This document shows positions 1 through 8,737 of a stretch of 64,000 nt of DNA, in pieces. The translations under genes and the position numbers were made by a program. The notes under the pieces were generated by a model. The model made no database searches and was not told the DNA's origin. It saw only the letters and a list, made by a program, of their open reading frames with translations. Every line of letters starts with the position of its first letter. The first letter of the stretch is position 1. This DNA is from Flavobacteriaceae bacterium (GTDB taxonomy: Bacteria > Bacteroidota > Bacteroidia > Flavobacteriales > Flavobacteriaceae): contig JAGKWW010000007.1 in assembly GCA_021151665.1 (NCBI GenBank), forward strand, positions 1 to 64,000, read 5' to 3'.

Positions 1-69
1 GTACACGCTCGGATTGATTGCATTTTTTTCACTGAAACGCACCTGCGAACCGGTAGCCGATGAATGCAT
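1..69 (-). CDS. Possible 5' end of a gene running off the left edge
   Basis: An ATG at 69 on the minus strand opens a frame of 23 codons that stays open to the window edge (begins MHSSATGSQVRFSEKN). It is divergent to the following secreted protein. The fragment is too short to assign to a family, and no clear promoter was found upstream of it. An open stretch of this length can occur by chance, so this is only a tentative partial gene. Confidence 0.3.
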   Translation of the reverse strand, partial: MHSSATGSQVRFSEKNAINPSVY

Positions 70-178
70 CTTATCCCAATTTTGTTAAATATTGAGTGGT
101 GATCCCTTTGATTTTGTGAGTTTTAACAAGTCTTTAAGATTTAAAAGGCTAATTTTAGGGCAACATAAAAAAATTATT

Positions 179-2536
179 ATGAAAATAAATTTACCCTCTC
201 TTTTTTCGCGGGGTGTTTTTGCAGCAGCGATGCTGTGCATTACCGGGGCTTTTGCCCAGATTAATTACACCCAGAACTTTGACGACGAGGCCACACTCGA
301 CTGGACCGATACGAATAATTTTGAAATAACTGACGAGGCGCCATGTGGCGGGGCCGGCGCTTTTAGGGCTAATGCGTATAACTATTTTGGATTCCTTGTA
401 CAGGCGGGCGAAACCGTGTCGCCTTCACTCGGTACTTCCAGCGGTATGCCAATTACCCTTCAATTCCAGTACCAGATTGTAAATTATGCATCGGAACCGC
501 CGTTTACCAGTGTACTGAATGCAGATGACTGGGGTACGGTAACCATTGAGTATGCAACGTCTGCTACCGGCCCATGGACCCTGTTGCAGACCACTGACCC
601 TACTACTTATACAGAGTCTGATGCGTGCCAGACATTTTCGGCTACTTTTAATGTGCTGTCTGGCCAGCAGGTTTATCTGCGTGTACGTGCTATGCCTAAC
701 CAGGCAGATACCGACTACTATTTCTATATGGACGAGCTTTCGGTTACACAGCCCGCGGCACCGGCCTGTTCGGGGGCCCCTGCAGCTTCTTCTACTGTAT
801 CTTCGGTAACTACCGCTTGCACTAATGTGCCTGTTAATCTCTCACTGGCGCCGGCTTATGCTGCAACAGGGCTTACATTCCAGTGGCAAAGCTCGTCAGA
901 TAACGCTAATTATACCAACGTTGCTGCCGGTGGCGATGGGCAGACCTATTCTTCGCTGCAAACTACAGATACATGGTACCGCGCATTGATTACCTGCGGC
1001 GGAAATACTACAATAAGCACACCAGTGCATGTTTTGAGCAATGGACAGCTTTGCTACTGCGAAATTGACTTTAGCGAAACGGTGGAACCTATTTCACTGG
1101 TAAACATCGGTACGCTTAATAATGCATCATCGGCTACAATTGACGGTACACCTGCGTTTGAAGATTTTACTTCAACTGTTGCTCCTGTGTCTCTGGTGCA
1201 GGGGGTAAGCTACCCAATTACTATTAAAGGTAATACTAACGGTGACTGGGTAGATACTGTTGCTGTCTACATCGACTTTAACCACGATGGCGATTATACC
1301 GATGCGGGAGAGTCTTTTGCTGTAGGCGATATTGAAAACTCTACGGGAGCAGATAATGTTCAGGTAAGCACTATGATAGCAGTTCCTGCAAATGCCATGA
1401 CAGGTACAACCCGTATGAGGGTAGTGAAAGTTTATGAAGATGAAACTCCCGCGCCATGCAGTGGGCAGGAGGACTTTTTCTACGGGCAGGCTGAGGAATA
1501 CCTCGTAAATATCACGGCGCCACAGGCATGTAGCACAGCCCCTACCGCTCCGGTGATCGCTGCTGCAGATACAACGCTTTGCGGTACGCAGGGAACTACC
1601 ATTACTATGTCTACTATTTACGACCAGAGTGGCATTGCACTAATATGGCAATCTTCTCCTGACGGCACAACATATACAGATATCACCGGAGCTAACAGTT
1701 CTACTTATAACGTTCCTTCGGTAACAGGTACAATATGGTACAGGCTCGTGGCTATTTGCTCTAACGGAAACCTTAGCACGCCATCACAACCGGTACAGAT
1801 TACGCAAACATCACCGGTATGCTATTGCGAAATCACGTTCAGTTCTGATGTTGAGCCAATAACCTCTGTAAGTTTCTCAACTCTTACCAACACTTCTTCT
1901 CCTGAGATCAACGGATCTGATGAGCTCGAAGATTTTACCAATCTTGATGCACCGATTGTTGTTCCAGGCCAGTCGTACCCTATAACGCTAATGGGAAATA
2001 CCGGCGGAGCCACCTTTACAAATTACTTTACCGTGTTCTTCGACTGGAACCATGATGGTACGTTTACCGATGCGGGTGAAATGTTTGAGATCGGCACCAT
2101 AATGGGTTCTACCGGCGAAGATAATATCTCTGCCTCAGCGAACATTCCTGTTCCGGCTGCTGCCGAATTAGGCTACACTCAGATGAGGGTGGTAAAACGT
2201 TACAATACAAGTCCTACAGATCCTTGCGGAGCGTACACTTATGGGCAGGCAGAAGACTATAGGGTATATGTAAGCACCACGGCGGGAGCAGGTGAGTTTA
2301 ATGCCAACACAATTAGTCACTATCCAAACCCTGTAAAAGATATCCTGCATATTACAACGGCTACAGCTACTGTAGACGGGGTTATAGTATATAATCTTCT
2401 TGGTCAGGAAGTGCTATCGCAAAAAGGCGGAGCGGCTACGGTAAGCGTAGATATGGCATCACTGGCGGCAGGTACTTACATTGTTAAAGCGTCTTCCGGA
2501 GATGCGGTTAAAACAATTAAAGTTGTAAAGCAATAA
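179..2536 (+). CDS. T9SS-exported GEVED-domain protein with type A sorting domain
   Basis: A 785-aa secreted protein, starting at the ATG at 179. Upstream in-frame TTG codons exist, but only this ATG is followed directly by a signal peptide (Lys-rich start, hydrophobic core, cleavage near GAFAQ, residues 1-27). Residues 30-200 look like a carbohydrate-binding or jelly-roll type domain with paired Cys. Two similar units follow, each with an Ig-like stretch (FQWQSS / LIWQSS) and then a GEVED domain (about 291-447 and 547-697) opening with YCEI and containing a DFNHDG or DWNHDG calcium-binding-like motif. The C-terminus (about 713-785, HYPNPVKDILHI onward) is a Por secretion-tail (type A) domain, which in Bacteroidota directs export by the type IX system and surface anchoring. 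The substrate or ligand is unknown; adhesion or polymer binding is inferred. Confidence 0.85.
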   Translation: MKINLPSLFSRGVFAAAMLCITGAFAQINYTQNFDDEATLDWTDTNNFEITDEAPCGGAGAFRANAYNYFGFLVQAGETVSPSLGTSSGMPITLQFQYQIVNYASEPPFTSVLNADDWGTVTIEYATSATGPWTLLQTTDPTTYTESDACQTFSATFNVLSGQQVYLRVRAMPNQADTDYYFYMDELSVTQPAAPACSGAPAASSTVSSVTTACTNVPVNLSLAPAYAATGLTFQWQSSSDNANYTNVAAGGDGQTYSSLQTTDTWYRALITCGGNTTISTPVHVLSNGQLCYCEIDFSETVEPISLVNIGTLNNASSATIDGTPAFEDFTSTVAPVSLVQGVSYPITIKGNTNGDWVDTVAVYIDFNHDGDYTDAGESFAVGDIENSTGADNVQVSTMIAVPANAMTGTTRMRVVKVYEDETPAPCSGQEDFFYGQAEEYLVNITAPQACSTAPTAPVIAAADTTLCGTQGTTITMSTIYDQSGIALIWQSSPDGTTYTDITGANSSTYNVPSVTGTIWYRLVAICSNGNLSTPSQPVQITQTSPVCYCEITFSSDVEPITSVSFSTLTNTSSPEINGSDELEDFTNLDAPIVVPGQSYPITLMGNTGGATFTNYFTVFFDWNHDGTFTDAGEMFEIGTIMGSTGEDNISASANIPVPAAAELGYTQMRVVKRYNTSPTDPCGAYTYGQAEDYRVYVSTTAGAGEFNANTISHYPNPVKDILHITTATATVDGVIVYNLLGQEVLSQKGGAATVSVDMASLAAGTYIVKASSGDAVKTIKVVKQ

Positions 2537-2552
2537 ATCATTTCAACCAATT

Positions 2553-2580
2553 AAAAGCCGGCTACATGCCGGCTTTTTTT
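2553..2580. terminator. Bidirectional terminator between convergent genes
   Basis: AAAAGCCGGC and GCCGGCTTTT form a 10-bp perfect stem around a 5-nt loop (TACAT), followed by a T-run. The stop codon of the convergent membrane-protein gene (TAG, 2562-2564 on the minus strand) lies at the stem/loop junction, so the hairpin serves both sides. Confidence 0.85.
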
Positions 2581-2927
2581 ATACGCTTGAATTTTTTTGA
2601 GGATACAAACCCTACTGCCGGATATAAAATAGCCGATAGCAGGAAAAGATAGGTAAGCAGCTCTTTTTGCTCTAAGGAAAATACATATGCAGTTACAAAA
2701 AGAGCCGGAGCTTCAATATAATAACAGGCTACCCTTGCGTGGCGCGGCAATATCGCAAGCCGCCTCCATAAGAACAAAAGGCAGAGTACGCATAATGCCA
2801 AACCTAAAAGGATGCCGCCCGGAAAATAAAGGTGCTTGCCAAACTCGTCAGCAGCTTTTAATATTAAGACGGATGAAGTGACCAGGTGGAGGAAAACTTC
2901 TGCCCTGCGCACAATTTTCTTTTTCAT
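2562..2927 (-). CDS. Small four-helix membrane protein (tandem paralog 1)
   Basis: A 121-aa protein with a short basic N-terminus (MKKKIVRRAEVFLH) and about four predicted membrane segments, ending in a Lys-rich cytoplasmic tail (KKFKRIKKAG). No catalytic motif is visible and I do not recognise a named family. The next gene (3006-3356) has the same length, topology and order of motifs (basic start, H..T....L.LK..D....H, a long hydrophobic second segment, then YxxE/LIES and a YLxLLxAxLY segment). The two are therefore tandem duplicates on the same strand. The gene ends inside a bidirectional terminator. Function unknown. Confidence 0.7.
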   Translation of the reverse strand: MKKKIVRRAEVFLHLVTSSVLILKAADEFGKHLYFPGGILLGLALCVLCLLFLWRRLAILPRHARVACYYIEAPALFVTAYVFSLEQKELLTYLFLLSAILYPAVGFVSSKKFKRIKKAGM

Positions 2928-3005
2928 GAAAATGATTAATGGTTTCCAAAAGTAGTTATTCCGCCGATGGAATACGCACCGGATGACTTTACGATGATGT
3001 TAAAT

Positions 3006-3356
3006 TTAATGGTGACGGCTCTTTTTTAGGGAAATAAGAAACGCAGCCATGTACAGCGCTGCTGCTAATAAGTAGATGTAGGGCAGGAAGCGCTTTCCGT
3101 CGTTCAGGAAAAGTGCAAATACGATACATAGCGCAAAGGATTCGATGAGGTATGTGATTTTTGTAGCGGTATAATGGGTGATGCCTGCCCGGCTTCCTAA
3201 AAAAGTTAGCAAAAGGACTATTATACCGAGCGCAATCAGTACAGCGCCCGCAACCGCGTGATGATGCGAAATCTTATCGCCGCCTTTCAGGAAGAGTACG
3301 CCCGCAGTAATACAATGTACAAAGATTTCAAGTTTGTGGCGGTTTTGTGGGGTCAT
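3006..3356 (-). CDS. Small four-helix membrane protein (tandem paralog 2)
   Basis: A 116-aa integral membrane protein with about four hydrophobic segments (near residues 10-25, 35-55, 65-82 and 90-108), a His-rich loop (KISHHHAV) after the first helix, and a basic C-terminus (LKKSRHH). It resembles the neighbouring 121-aa protein in size, topology and several aligned motifs, which suggests local duplication. It lies downstream of htrA but is separated from it by a terminator, so it probably has its own promoter or depends on readthrough. Function unknown. Confidence 0.7.
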   Translation of the reverse strand: MTPQNRHKLEIFVHCITAGVLFLKGGDKISHHHAVAGAVLIALGIIVLLLTFLGSRAGITHYTATKITYLIESFALCIVFALFLNDGKRFLPYIYLLAAALYMAAFLISLKKSRHH

Positions 3357-3390
3357 ACTAAAGTAGGTATGAGATTATAAAGATATAAAA

Positions 3391-3419
3391 AAAGGGATAG
3401 CCGGCAGCTACCCCTTTTG
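3391..3419 (-). terminator. Terminator of htrA
   Basis: On the minus strand an AAAAGGGGTAGC arm pairs with GCTATCCCTTTT (one G-U pair) around a short loop and runs into a T-tract, 19 bp after the htrA stop codon. Confidence 0.75.
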
Positions 3420-3437
3420 GTGAACTAATTTTATGGC

Positions 3438-4829
3438 TTACATAAGGAAAGTAACGATCTGTCCGTTTTTCGTCACCATCTGTACGCGTACTTTTTCATT
3501 AGCAGACTTATTCGACAACAATTGGGAAACGGTGTCGATATCGGTAGCTTTCACATTATTGACACTAAGGATGATACCGTCTTTTAGTTCGTCATAATAC
3601 GGCTTAAACTCTTCGCTTGTTATCTCCTTCACCTTAACTCCATAATTGATATTGAAGCGTTTTTTATCGGCTGCAGTTACATCTTCGAGTTCAAGCCCGC
3701 TATAGGTGAACGAATTTATTTCGTTCTTAGAAAGTTTTACGGGCAGCACCATGCTGTCGCCGTTACGCTTCACGGCTACACGCACGATGTCGTTAGGGCG
3801 TTTGGTTATTATTGCTGCGTTGATATCAGAGAATCCGAGTACCGGCTTGTCGTCGATTCTGGTAATGATGTCGCCTTTTTTCAGCCCTGCTTTCTCTGCG
3901 CCTGACCCTTTTACAATACCATTAATATAAAAGCCCTGCGTATCGGTAACACCAAGGTCTTTAGACGCGGCGCTGTTCAGCTCGCTGCCTTGTACCCCGA
4001 GGATGGCACGCTGTACGTTGCCGAATTCCATAATGTCTTCAATGATCTTACGGGTGATGTTACTTGGCACGGCAAAGGAGTATCCCACATAAGAGCCCGT
4101 CATAGATGTTATCATGGTATTAATGCCTATGAGGTCGCCTTTGGTGTTTACCAAAGCGCCGCCGCTGTTGCCGGGGTTAACCGCCGCATCCGTCTGTATG
4201 AACGATTGAAGCCCGTCTTTGCTCAGGTTTCGCGCCTTGGCAGATACAATGCCCGCTGTTACTGTAGAGGTTAGGTTGTACGGGTTGCCCACTGCAAGCA
4301 CCCATTCCCCAACCTTTATATCATCGCTATTCCCAAATGTTGCATAGGGCAGTTTTTCTTTAGCATCCACCTTTAGCAGCGCAATGTCCATTTTAGAATC
4401 GGTGCCCACCAGTGTAGCTTTATATGACTTATTATTATTAAGGGTAACTTCCAGCTCAGAAGCGCCCTGAATCACGTGATTGTTAGTAACAATGTATCCG
4501 TCTTCGGTAATAATCACACCCGAACCGGTTCCTACCTGTTGCTGTTGCTGGCCGCCGCGATACCCAAACATAAAATCCCACGGGCTTTGCGGTACCGTAG
4601 CGTAAGAAACATTTTTAACGTGCACTACGGTATGCACCGCCTTATCTGCAGCCGCGGTAAAATCTGCATTTTCGGGAGCGTAGGCTACCGTGTGGTTATA
4701 GTTTTGCCCGGAGGGAGCAACAGAAAGAAGGGAGCCTTTATGGTCATTATCGAATACCAGTTTGTAAGCTCCAAGCGTAGTGGCGCCGCTCATCAGGGCC
4801 ACAAGGAACAGACTTGAAAATCTTTTCAT
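3438..4829 (-). CDS. HtrA/Deg family periplasmic serine protease
   Basis: A 463-aa Deg-type protease-chaperone that degrades or refolds damaged envelope proteins. The N-terminus has a hydrophobic export or anchor segment (residues 4-24). The trypsin-like domain carries the catalytic triad His118 (TNNHVI), Asp148 (DIALLKV) and Ser222 (NPGNSGGAL). A Q-rich loop (about 94-98) precedes the domain. The first PDZ domain is at about 275-370, with the substrate-loop motif LKKGDIITRIDDKP. The second, at about 375-463, is more divergent. Length and order match DegP/DegQ of Bacteroidota. The gene is single, divergent to dapF, and ends at its own terminator. Confidence 0.93.
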   Translation of the reverse strand: MKRFSSLFLVALMSGATTLGAYKLVFDNDHKGSLLSVAPSGQNYNHTVAYAPENADFTAAADKAVHTVVHVKNVSYATVPQSPWDFMFGYRGGQQQQQVGTGSGVIITEDGYIVTNNHVIQGASELEVTLNNNKSYKATLVGTDSKMDIALLKVDAKEKLPYATFGNSDDIKVGEWVLAVGNPYNLTSTVTAGIVSAKARNLSKDGLQSFIQTDAAVNPGNSGGALVNTKGDLIGINTMITSMTGSYVGYSFAVPSNITRKIIEDIMEFGNVQRAILGVQGSELNSAASKDLGVTDTQGFYINGIVKGSGAEKAGLKKGDIITRIDDKPVLGFSDINAAIITKRPNDIVRVAVKRNGDSMVLPVKLSKNEINSFTYSGLELEDVTAADKKRFNINYGVKVKEITSEEFKPYYDELKDGIILSVNNVKATDIDTVSQLLSNKSANEKVRVQMVTKNGQIVTFLM

Positions 4830-4914
4830 AGGTAAACAGAAATTAAAATTTTAGTGGTTACGATTAACTTTATTTTTCAGGTTTTCACCCATTAAAATGT
4901 GCAGGTAATATTTG

Positions 4915-4922
4915 TACTTTTG
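4915..4922 (+). promoter_or_regulatory. Predicted -7 promoter element of the dapF unit
   Basis: TACTTTTG matches the Bacteroidota -7 consensus TAnnTTTG, 20 bp before the dapF start codon at 4943. No good -33 element is visible. Confidence 0.5.
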
Positions 4923-4942
4923 CGTTATATAGCCTTAACAAT

Positions 4943-5722
4943 ATGCGCCATACATTTTATAAGTACCAGGGTACCGGCAACGACTTTATAATGGTTGACA
5001 ACCGTAATGACTCTTTTCCCAAAAATAATACCAAACTTATCGAAAAATTGTGTGACCGGAGGTTTGGCATCGGCGGTGACGGACTCATTCTTTTAGAGAA
5101 CGCGGGTGGTGCCGATTTTCGTATGGTGTACTTTAATTCTGACGGAAATCAAAGTACCATGTGTGGTAACGGGGGACGTTGCATCGTGGCATTTGCAAAA
5201 CAATTGGGTATTATAGAATCTGAGGCGCAATTTATTGCAGTAGATGGTCCGCACCATGCCACCATAAGCGGAAATGTAGTGTCGCTACACATGAAGGATG
5301 TAAATTCAGTTTCAAGATATGATGACTATACCTTTATGGATACCGGTTCGCCGCATCACGTAGAGGTAGTGGAAAACCTGAAGGATTTTGATGTAAAGCA
5401 TGTGGGAAGCCGCATCCGCTACAGCGGAATGTATGGCGACGGCGGTACCAACGTGAACTTTGCTGAACCGCTTGGGGCTGACATTTTTTCAGTCCGCACC
5501 TACGAAAGGGGAGTAGAAGACGAAACCTATTCATGCGGGACGGGAGTTACCGCAGTGGCTATTGCCATGTACGCAACAGGGCTTACCACATCTACCGATA
5601 TTTCGCTGCAAACACCGGGTGGTGCACTCAACGTAAAGTTTGATAACGACGGAAAGCGCTATGTAAATATATACCTTACCGGGCCGGCAGAGTTTGTATT
5701 TAAAGGGGAGGCCGAATGGTAA
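4943..5722 (+). CDS. dapF: Diaminopimelate epimerase
   Basis: A 259-aa enzyme converting LL- to meso-diaminopimelate, the last step before the meso-DAP used for peptidoglycan cross-links and lysine. The two-base catalytic Cys pair is present: Cys74 in MCGNGGRC and Cys198 in SCGTGVTA. The N-terminal signature KYQGTGNDFIMVDN is intact, as is GGDGLILL. Length is normal for the family. The stop codon overlaps the start of the next gene by 7 bp, so dapF leads a translationally coupled unit with a GNAT acetyltransferase and mltG. Two of the three products act in cell-wall metabolism. Confidence 0.97.
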   Translation: MRHTFYKYQGTGNDFIMVDNRNDSFPKNNTKLIEKLCDRRFGIGGDGLILLENAGGADFRMVYFNSDGNQSTMCGNGGRCIVAFAKQLGIIESEAQFIAVDGPHHATISGNVVSLHMKDVNSVSRYDDYTFMDTGSPHHVEVVENLKDFDVKHVGSRIRYSGMYGDGGTNVNFAEPLGADIFSVRTYERGVEDETYSCGTGVTAVAIAMYATGLTTSTDISLQTPGGALNVKFDNDGKRYVNIYLTGPAEFVFKGEAEW

Positions 5723-6246
5723 CGCTTACCGGTAAAGCCATCCGGCTGAGGGCGCTCGAACCCGAGGACCTCGACTTCCTTTATAAAATTGAGAACGACG
5801 ATGCAATATGGGAAGTCAGCAACACACAAACGCCCTATAGCCGTTTTCTGATCCGGCAATACCTTGAAAATGCCCATCAGGATATTTACGAAGCGAAGCA
5901 GCTGCGGCTTGCCATTTGCAGAAACGGTGAAGCAGAGGCAATTGGTCTTATCGACCTTTTTGATTTTGATCCGGTAAACATGAGGGCAGGGGTAGGGATT
6001 GTTCTGTGCGAACCGTCAGACAGGAAACAGGGTTTTGGCACCGAGGCATTAGGCTTACTAATCCGGTATGCCTTTAGTCGGTTGAATTTGCACCAACTGT
6101 ATGCAAATATAAATCCGGGTAATGCAGCAAGTATTTCGCTTTTTACTAATTTTGGCTTCACTTTAACAGGAATAAAAAAAGACTGGACAAAGAGGTGCGA
6201 CCATTTTCAGGATGAGGCCCTTTACCAGCTTATCAATACTATTTAA
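5716..6246 (+). CDS. GNAT family N-acetyltransferase (RimJ/RimL-like)
   Basis: A 176-aa acetyl-CoA-dependent acetyltransferase. The order of segments is that of the RimJ/RimL group: an N-terminal RLRALEPEDLDFLYKIEND strand-helix, then the GIVLCEPSDRKQGFGTEAL acetyl-CoA loop (Q/RxxGxG/A form), then NLHQLYANINPGNAASISLFTNFGF, the typical Asn-Ser region and last strand. The substrate cannot be predicted. It overlaps dapF by 7 bp and lies just before mltG, so it is co-transcribed with cell-wall genes. That link is contextual only. Confidence 0.85.
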   Translation: MVTLTGKAIRLRALEPEDLDFLYKIENDDAIWEVSNTQTPYSRFLIRQYLENAHQDIYEAKQLRLAICRNGEAEAIGLIDLFDFDPVNMRAGVGIVLCEPSDRKQGFGTEALGLLIRYAFSRLNLHQLYANINPGNAASISLFTNFGFTLTGIKKDWTKRCDHFQDEALYQLINTI

Positions 6247-6259
6247 AAACATACACATT

Positions 6260-7300
6260 TTGAAATTAAGAAAAATCATTGGCATATTTTCGCTCGTTGT
6301 AGTTACTGCGGGAACAATTGTAGGGTACATCATGTACAAGCAGATATTTTCTGCCAATACCGCTTTTGACGAAAATCAAGTGGCGGTATTTGTACCGACC
6401 GGCTCATCTTTTGAAGAGGTAGAAAAAATTGTAAAGCCTTATATCGAAGATATGGATAAGTTCCGGTCCGTGGCCGAAAAGAAAAGCTATCCTCAATACG
6501 TAAAGGCGGGTAAGTTTATACTGAAAAGGGGAATGAACAGCAACGATATTATCAACGCGCTGCGCAATCCCGTGCCTGTAAACCTTGCATTCAATAACCA
6601 GGAAACGCTGCAACGTGCTGTCGGCCGCATTGCACAGCAGCTTGAGCCGGACAGTCTGTCCCTGATCAAAGCGTTTACCGATAAAACATTCCTTGAGGAA
6701 AACGGGTTTAATGAAGATAATGTACTTGCTGTATTTATCCCGAATACCTACGAGTTTTACTGGAACACTACGCCCCGCAAGATTCGCGACCGCATGGCGA
6801 AGGAGTATCGCAAGTTCTGGACACCCGAACGTATAGCTAAAGCTAAGGCGCTTAACCTTACACCAATACAGGTTTCTACACTGGCCTCAATTGTACATAA
6901 AGAAACTGTGAAAACCGATGAGCGCCCACGCGTAGCAGGTGTATACCTGAACCGTCTGGCCAAAGGAATGAAACTGGAAGCCGACCCTACCGTTATCTAC
7001 GCAGTAAAGAAACAGACCGGCGATTTTGACCAGGTAATCAAAAGGGTGCTGTATAAAGACCTGACAACAGATTCTCCGTACAATACCTATAAGTATGAAG
7101 GGCTGCCCCCGGGGCCAATTGCAATGCCCGATATTACGGCGCTTGATGCAGTTTTAAACCCTGAAAAACATAATTACATTTATTTCTGTGCGAGCGTAAC
7201 CAATTTTGGCTACCATGAGTTCGCTGTTACACCGGCCCAACATGAGGTAAACAGGCAGAAATATGTAGCCTGGGTAAACAAAATGGGTATTAAGCGTTAA
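6260..7300 (+). CDS. mltG: Endolytic transglycosylase MltG (YceG-like)
   Basis: A membrane-anchored lytic transglycosylase that cuts nascent glycan strands and sets their length. One N-terminal membrane segment (IIGIFSLVVVTAGTIVGYIM) is followed by a LysM-like region, then the YceG domain. The domain has the catalytic Glu in ASIVHKET and the motifs RPRVAGVYLNRL, LEADPTVIYA and PYNTYKYEGLPPGPI. I place the start at the TTG at 6260 (product begins MKLRKIIGIF), because the family begins right before this anchor. An ATG at 6212 would add 16 residues and overlap the preceding gene by 35 bp. Length (346 aa) is normal for the family. It is the last gene of the dapF unit. Confidence 0.92.
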   Translation: MKLRKIIGIFSLVVVTAGTIVGYIMYKQIFSANTAFDENQVAVFVPTGSSFEEVEKIVKPYIEDMDKFRSVAEKKSYPQYVKAGKFILKRGMNSNDIINALRNPVPVNLAFNNQETLQRAVGRIAQQLEPDSLSLIKAFTDKTFLEENGFNEDNVLAVFIPNTYEFYWNTTPRKIRDRMAKEYRKFWTPERIAKAKALNLTPIQVSTLASIVHKETVKTDERPRVAGVYLNRLAKGMKLEADPTVIYAVKKQTGDFDQVIKRVLYKDLTTDSPYNTYKYEGLPPGPIAMPDITALDAVLNPEKHNYIYFCASVTNFGYHEFAVTPAQHEVNRQKYVAWVNKMGIKR

Positions 7301-7497
7301 CATTTTACGAGTAAAATCTTATAAAAAAAATGTTTAGCGGCTATTTAAAACTATTTTTAATAAAACTCCGGCTACATCTGTAAGTCCCTGAATTCACAAC
7401 ACTTTAGCGGACATTTCGTACACTATTAAATCTCTTAACGTTTAGTTAAAGAAGCGGAATGGTGTAAGTTGTTGTAAATCAAGTTTATAATTTTTCG

Positions 7498-7505
7498 TAT
7501 ATTTG
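7498..7505 (+). promoter_or_regulatory. Predicted -7 promoter element of the lysozyme-like gene
   Basis: TATATTTG is a perfect TAnnTTTG match, 47 bp before the ATG at 7553. The 250-bp gap from mltG to this gene is otherwise AT-rich, with no gene seen in it. Confidence 0.5.
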
Positions 7506-7552
7506 CCCCCTGTGAAATTCATAAGGTGACAGATTATGAGAAATTTAAAATA

Positions 7553-8203
7553 ATGATAAGAAAATGGACATACTTTTTGGGGCTTGCCCTTTTTATCACG
7601 ATTGTTAGTTCCGGATTCAGGACGACACCACCAAAAGAGTTTGGTAAAATAGAAGGTTTTCATCTGGCTGACGATGAAATCTCAAATTATACAGTTGCTA
7701 CTGTAGATGAAACAGCAAAAGCACACTTCAATTTTCCCTATACCGGAAAATCGTACATAGGGTTCAAGCAGGCAGTAGCCATTAAAGAATCCCAGGGATT
7801 GTACAAGCTCGTAAATCCATACGGGTACATGGGCAAATACCAGTTCGGCAAAAGCACCCTCCGCGCCCTTGGCATTTACAATACAAAAGACTTTTTAAAC
7901 AATCCGGCGCTACAGGAAAAAGCATTCCGGGCATTACTTTCAAAAAATAAATGGGAACTACGTAAAGAGATCTGGCGCTTTGAAGGCAAAGTGATTTCGG
8001 GTACTACCATTACCGAATCCGGACTGTTGGCTGCCGCCCACCTGGCAGGGGCAAATTCGGTAAAGAACTTTTTATGGAGCAATGGGCGCAAAGGCTTTCG
8101 CGATGGTTTTGGTACGTCAATAAAGTCGTACATTAAGCGATTCGGCGGCTATGATACTTCAACGATTATCGCCCACCCGGAGCCTAAAGTTGCGGTAAAC
8201 TAA
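7553..8203 (+). CDS. Exported lysozyme-like / peptidoglycan-acting protein
   Basis: A 216-aa protein starting at the ATG at 7553, followed directly by a signal peptide or anchor (MIRKWTYFLGLALFITIVSSGF). The mature part (about 65-205) has features of a lysozyme-like fold: a Glu in AVAIKESQGLY at the position of a transglycosylase catalytic Glu, then NPYGYMGKYQFG, a motif typical of muramidase-like domains, and LLAAAHLAGANSVKNFL, like the Ala/His helix of those enzymes. No LysM or other binding domain is visible. A peptidoglycan hydrolase role is inferred from this and from the upstream wall genes. It converges with the next gene with a 4-bp overlap of their ends. Confidence 0.7.
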   Translation: MIRKWTYFLGLALFITIVSSGFRTTPPKEFGKIEGFHLADDEISNYTVATVDETAKAHFNFPYTGKSYIGFKQAVAIKESQGLYKLVNPYGYMGKYQFGKSTLRALGIYNTKDFLNNPALQEKAFRALLSKNKWELRKEIWRFEGKVISGTTITESGLLAAAHLAGANSVKNFLWSNGRKGFRDGFGTSIKSYIKRFGGYDTSTIIAHPEPKVAVN

Positions 8204-8604
8204 AGTACCGCATGCTTTATAGAGGTAAGGTGTTCCCTTAGCTCCCGCAGTTTTACATTTTCGTCCTCGATCAGCACAAACATTTTTTTGCGAAAACGGC
8301 GGCTGTTGCCGTTGCGTAGCCTGAGATAATTGGCTTCGGGCAGCCGTGTTGCATGGTTGGCCTGTAAATAGGAGAGGAATTCACCGAAGGTTTTACCGTC
8401 TTTAAATTCTTCATGATAGCATTCATTTACAAGAATGTACTGTGAAAGGATATCCTGAAGCTTTAAGGAGTTAGTTTGGGCTCGCCGGTATGCCGAAATA
8501 GCTTTTATCTTTTCGCTGCGCGTACTTTTAGAATTGCGTCGAAAATATATAACGAGGCAAATAATTGATACAGCTAACAGGACAGCTTCATCCAGATAAT
8601 GCAT
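8200..8604 (-). CDS. Hypothetical single-pass membrane protein
   Basis: A 134-aa protein with one N-terminal hydrophobic segment (LDEAVLLAVSIICLVIYF, residues 4-21), then a basic, helical cytoplasmic part with RRNSKSTRSEKIK and KLQDILSQYILVNECYHEEF, ending in a likely coiled segment (ENVKLRELREHLTSIK). I do not recognise a family. Its end overlaps the convergent lysozyme-like gene by 4 bp. The 130 bp upstream hold a near -7 box (TATCTTAG on the minus strand) and no other feature. Confidence 0.6.
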   Translation of the reverse strand: MHYLDEAVLLAVSIICLVIYFRRNSKSTRSEKIKAISAYRRAQTNSLKLQDILSQYILVNECYHEEFKDGKTFGEFLSYLQANHATRLPEANYLRLRNGNSRRFRKKMFVLIEDENVKLRELREHLTSIKHAVL

Positions 8605-8737
8605 AGTAGGTTGGCGTTGTGGTTGCTAAGATACTATAAATTAATTGGTTCAAAAAAGGCGTTTCTAAAAAAGTAAGCATTTTTTGACTTTCCGGGGGGA
8701 GCTATATTCTTTCGCTAACGTTGATATTAGTTACAAC

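Noticed and set aside
3706..4817. Open frames on the plus strand inside htrA
   Set aside because: They lie fully within the conserved protease gene on the other strand and have no family features.
7301..7552. Hidden RNA gene between mltG and the lysozyme-like gene
   Set aside because: No tRNA-like cloverleaf, terminator or strong hairpin was seen, only short AT-rich inverted repeats.
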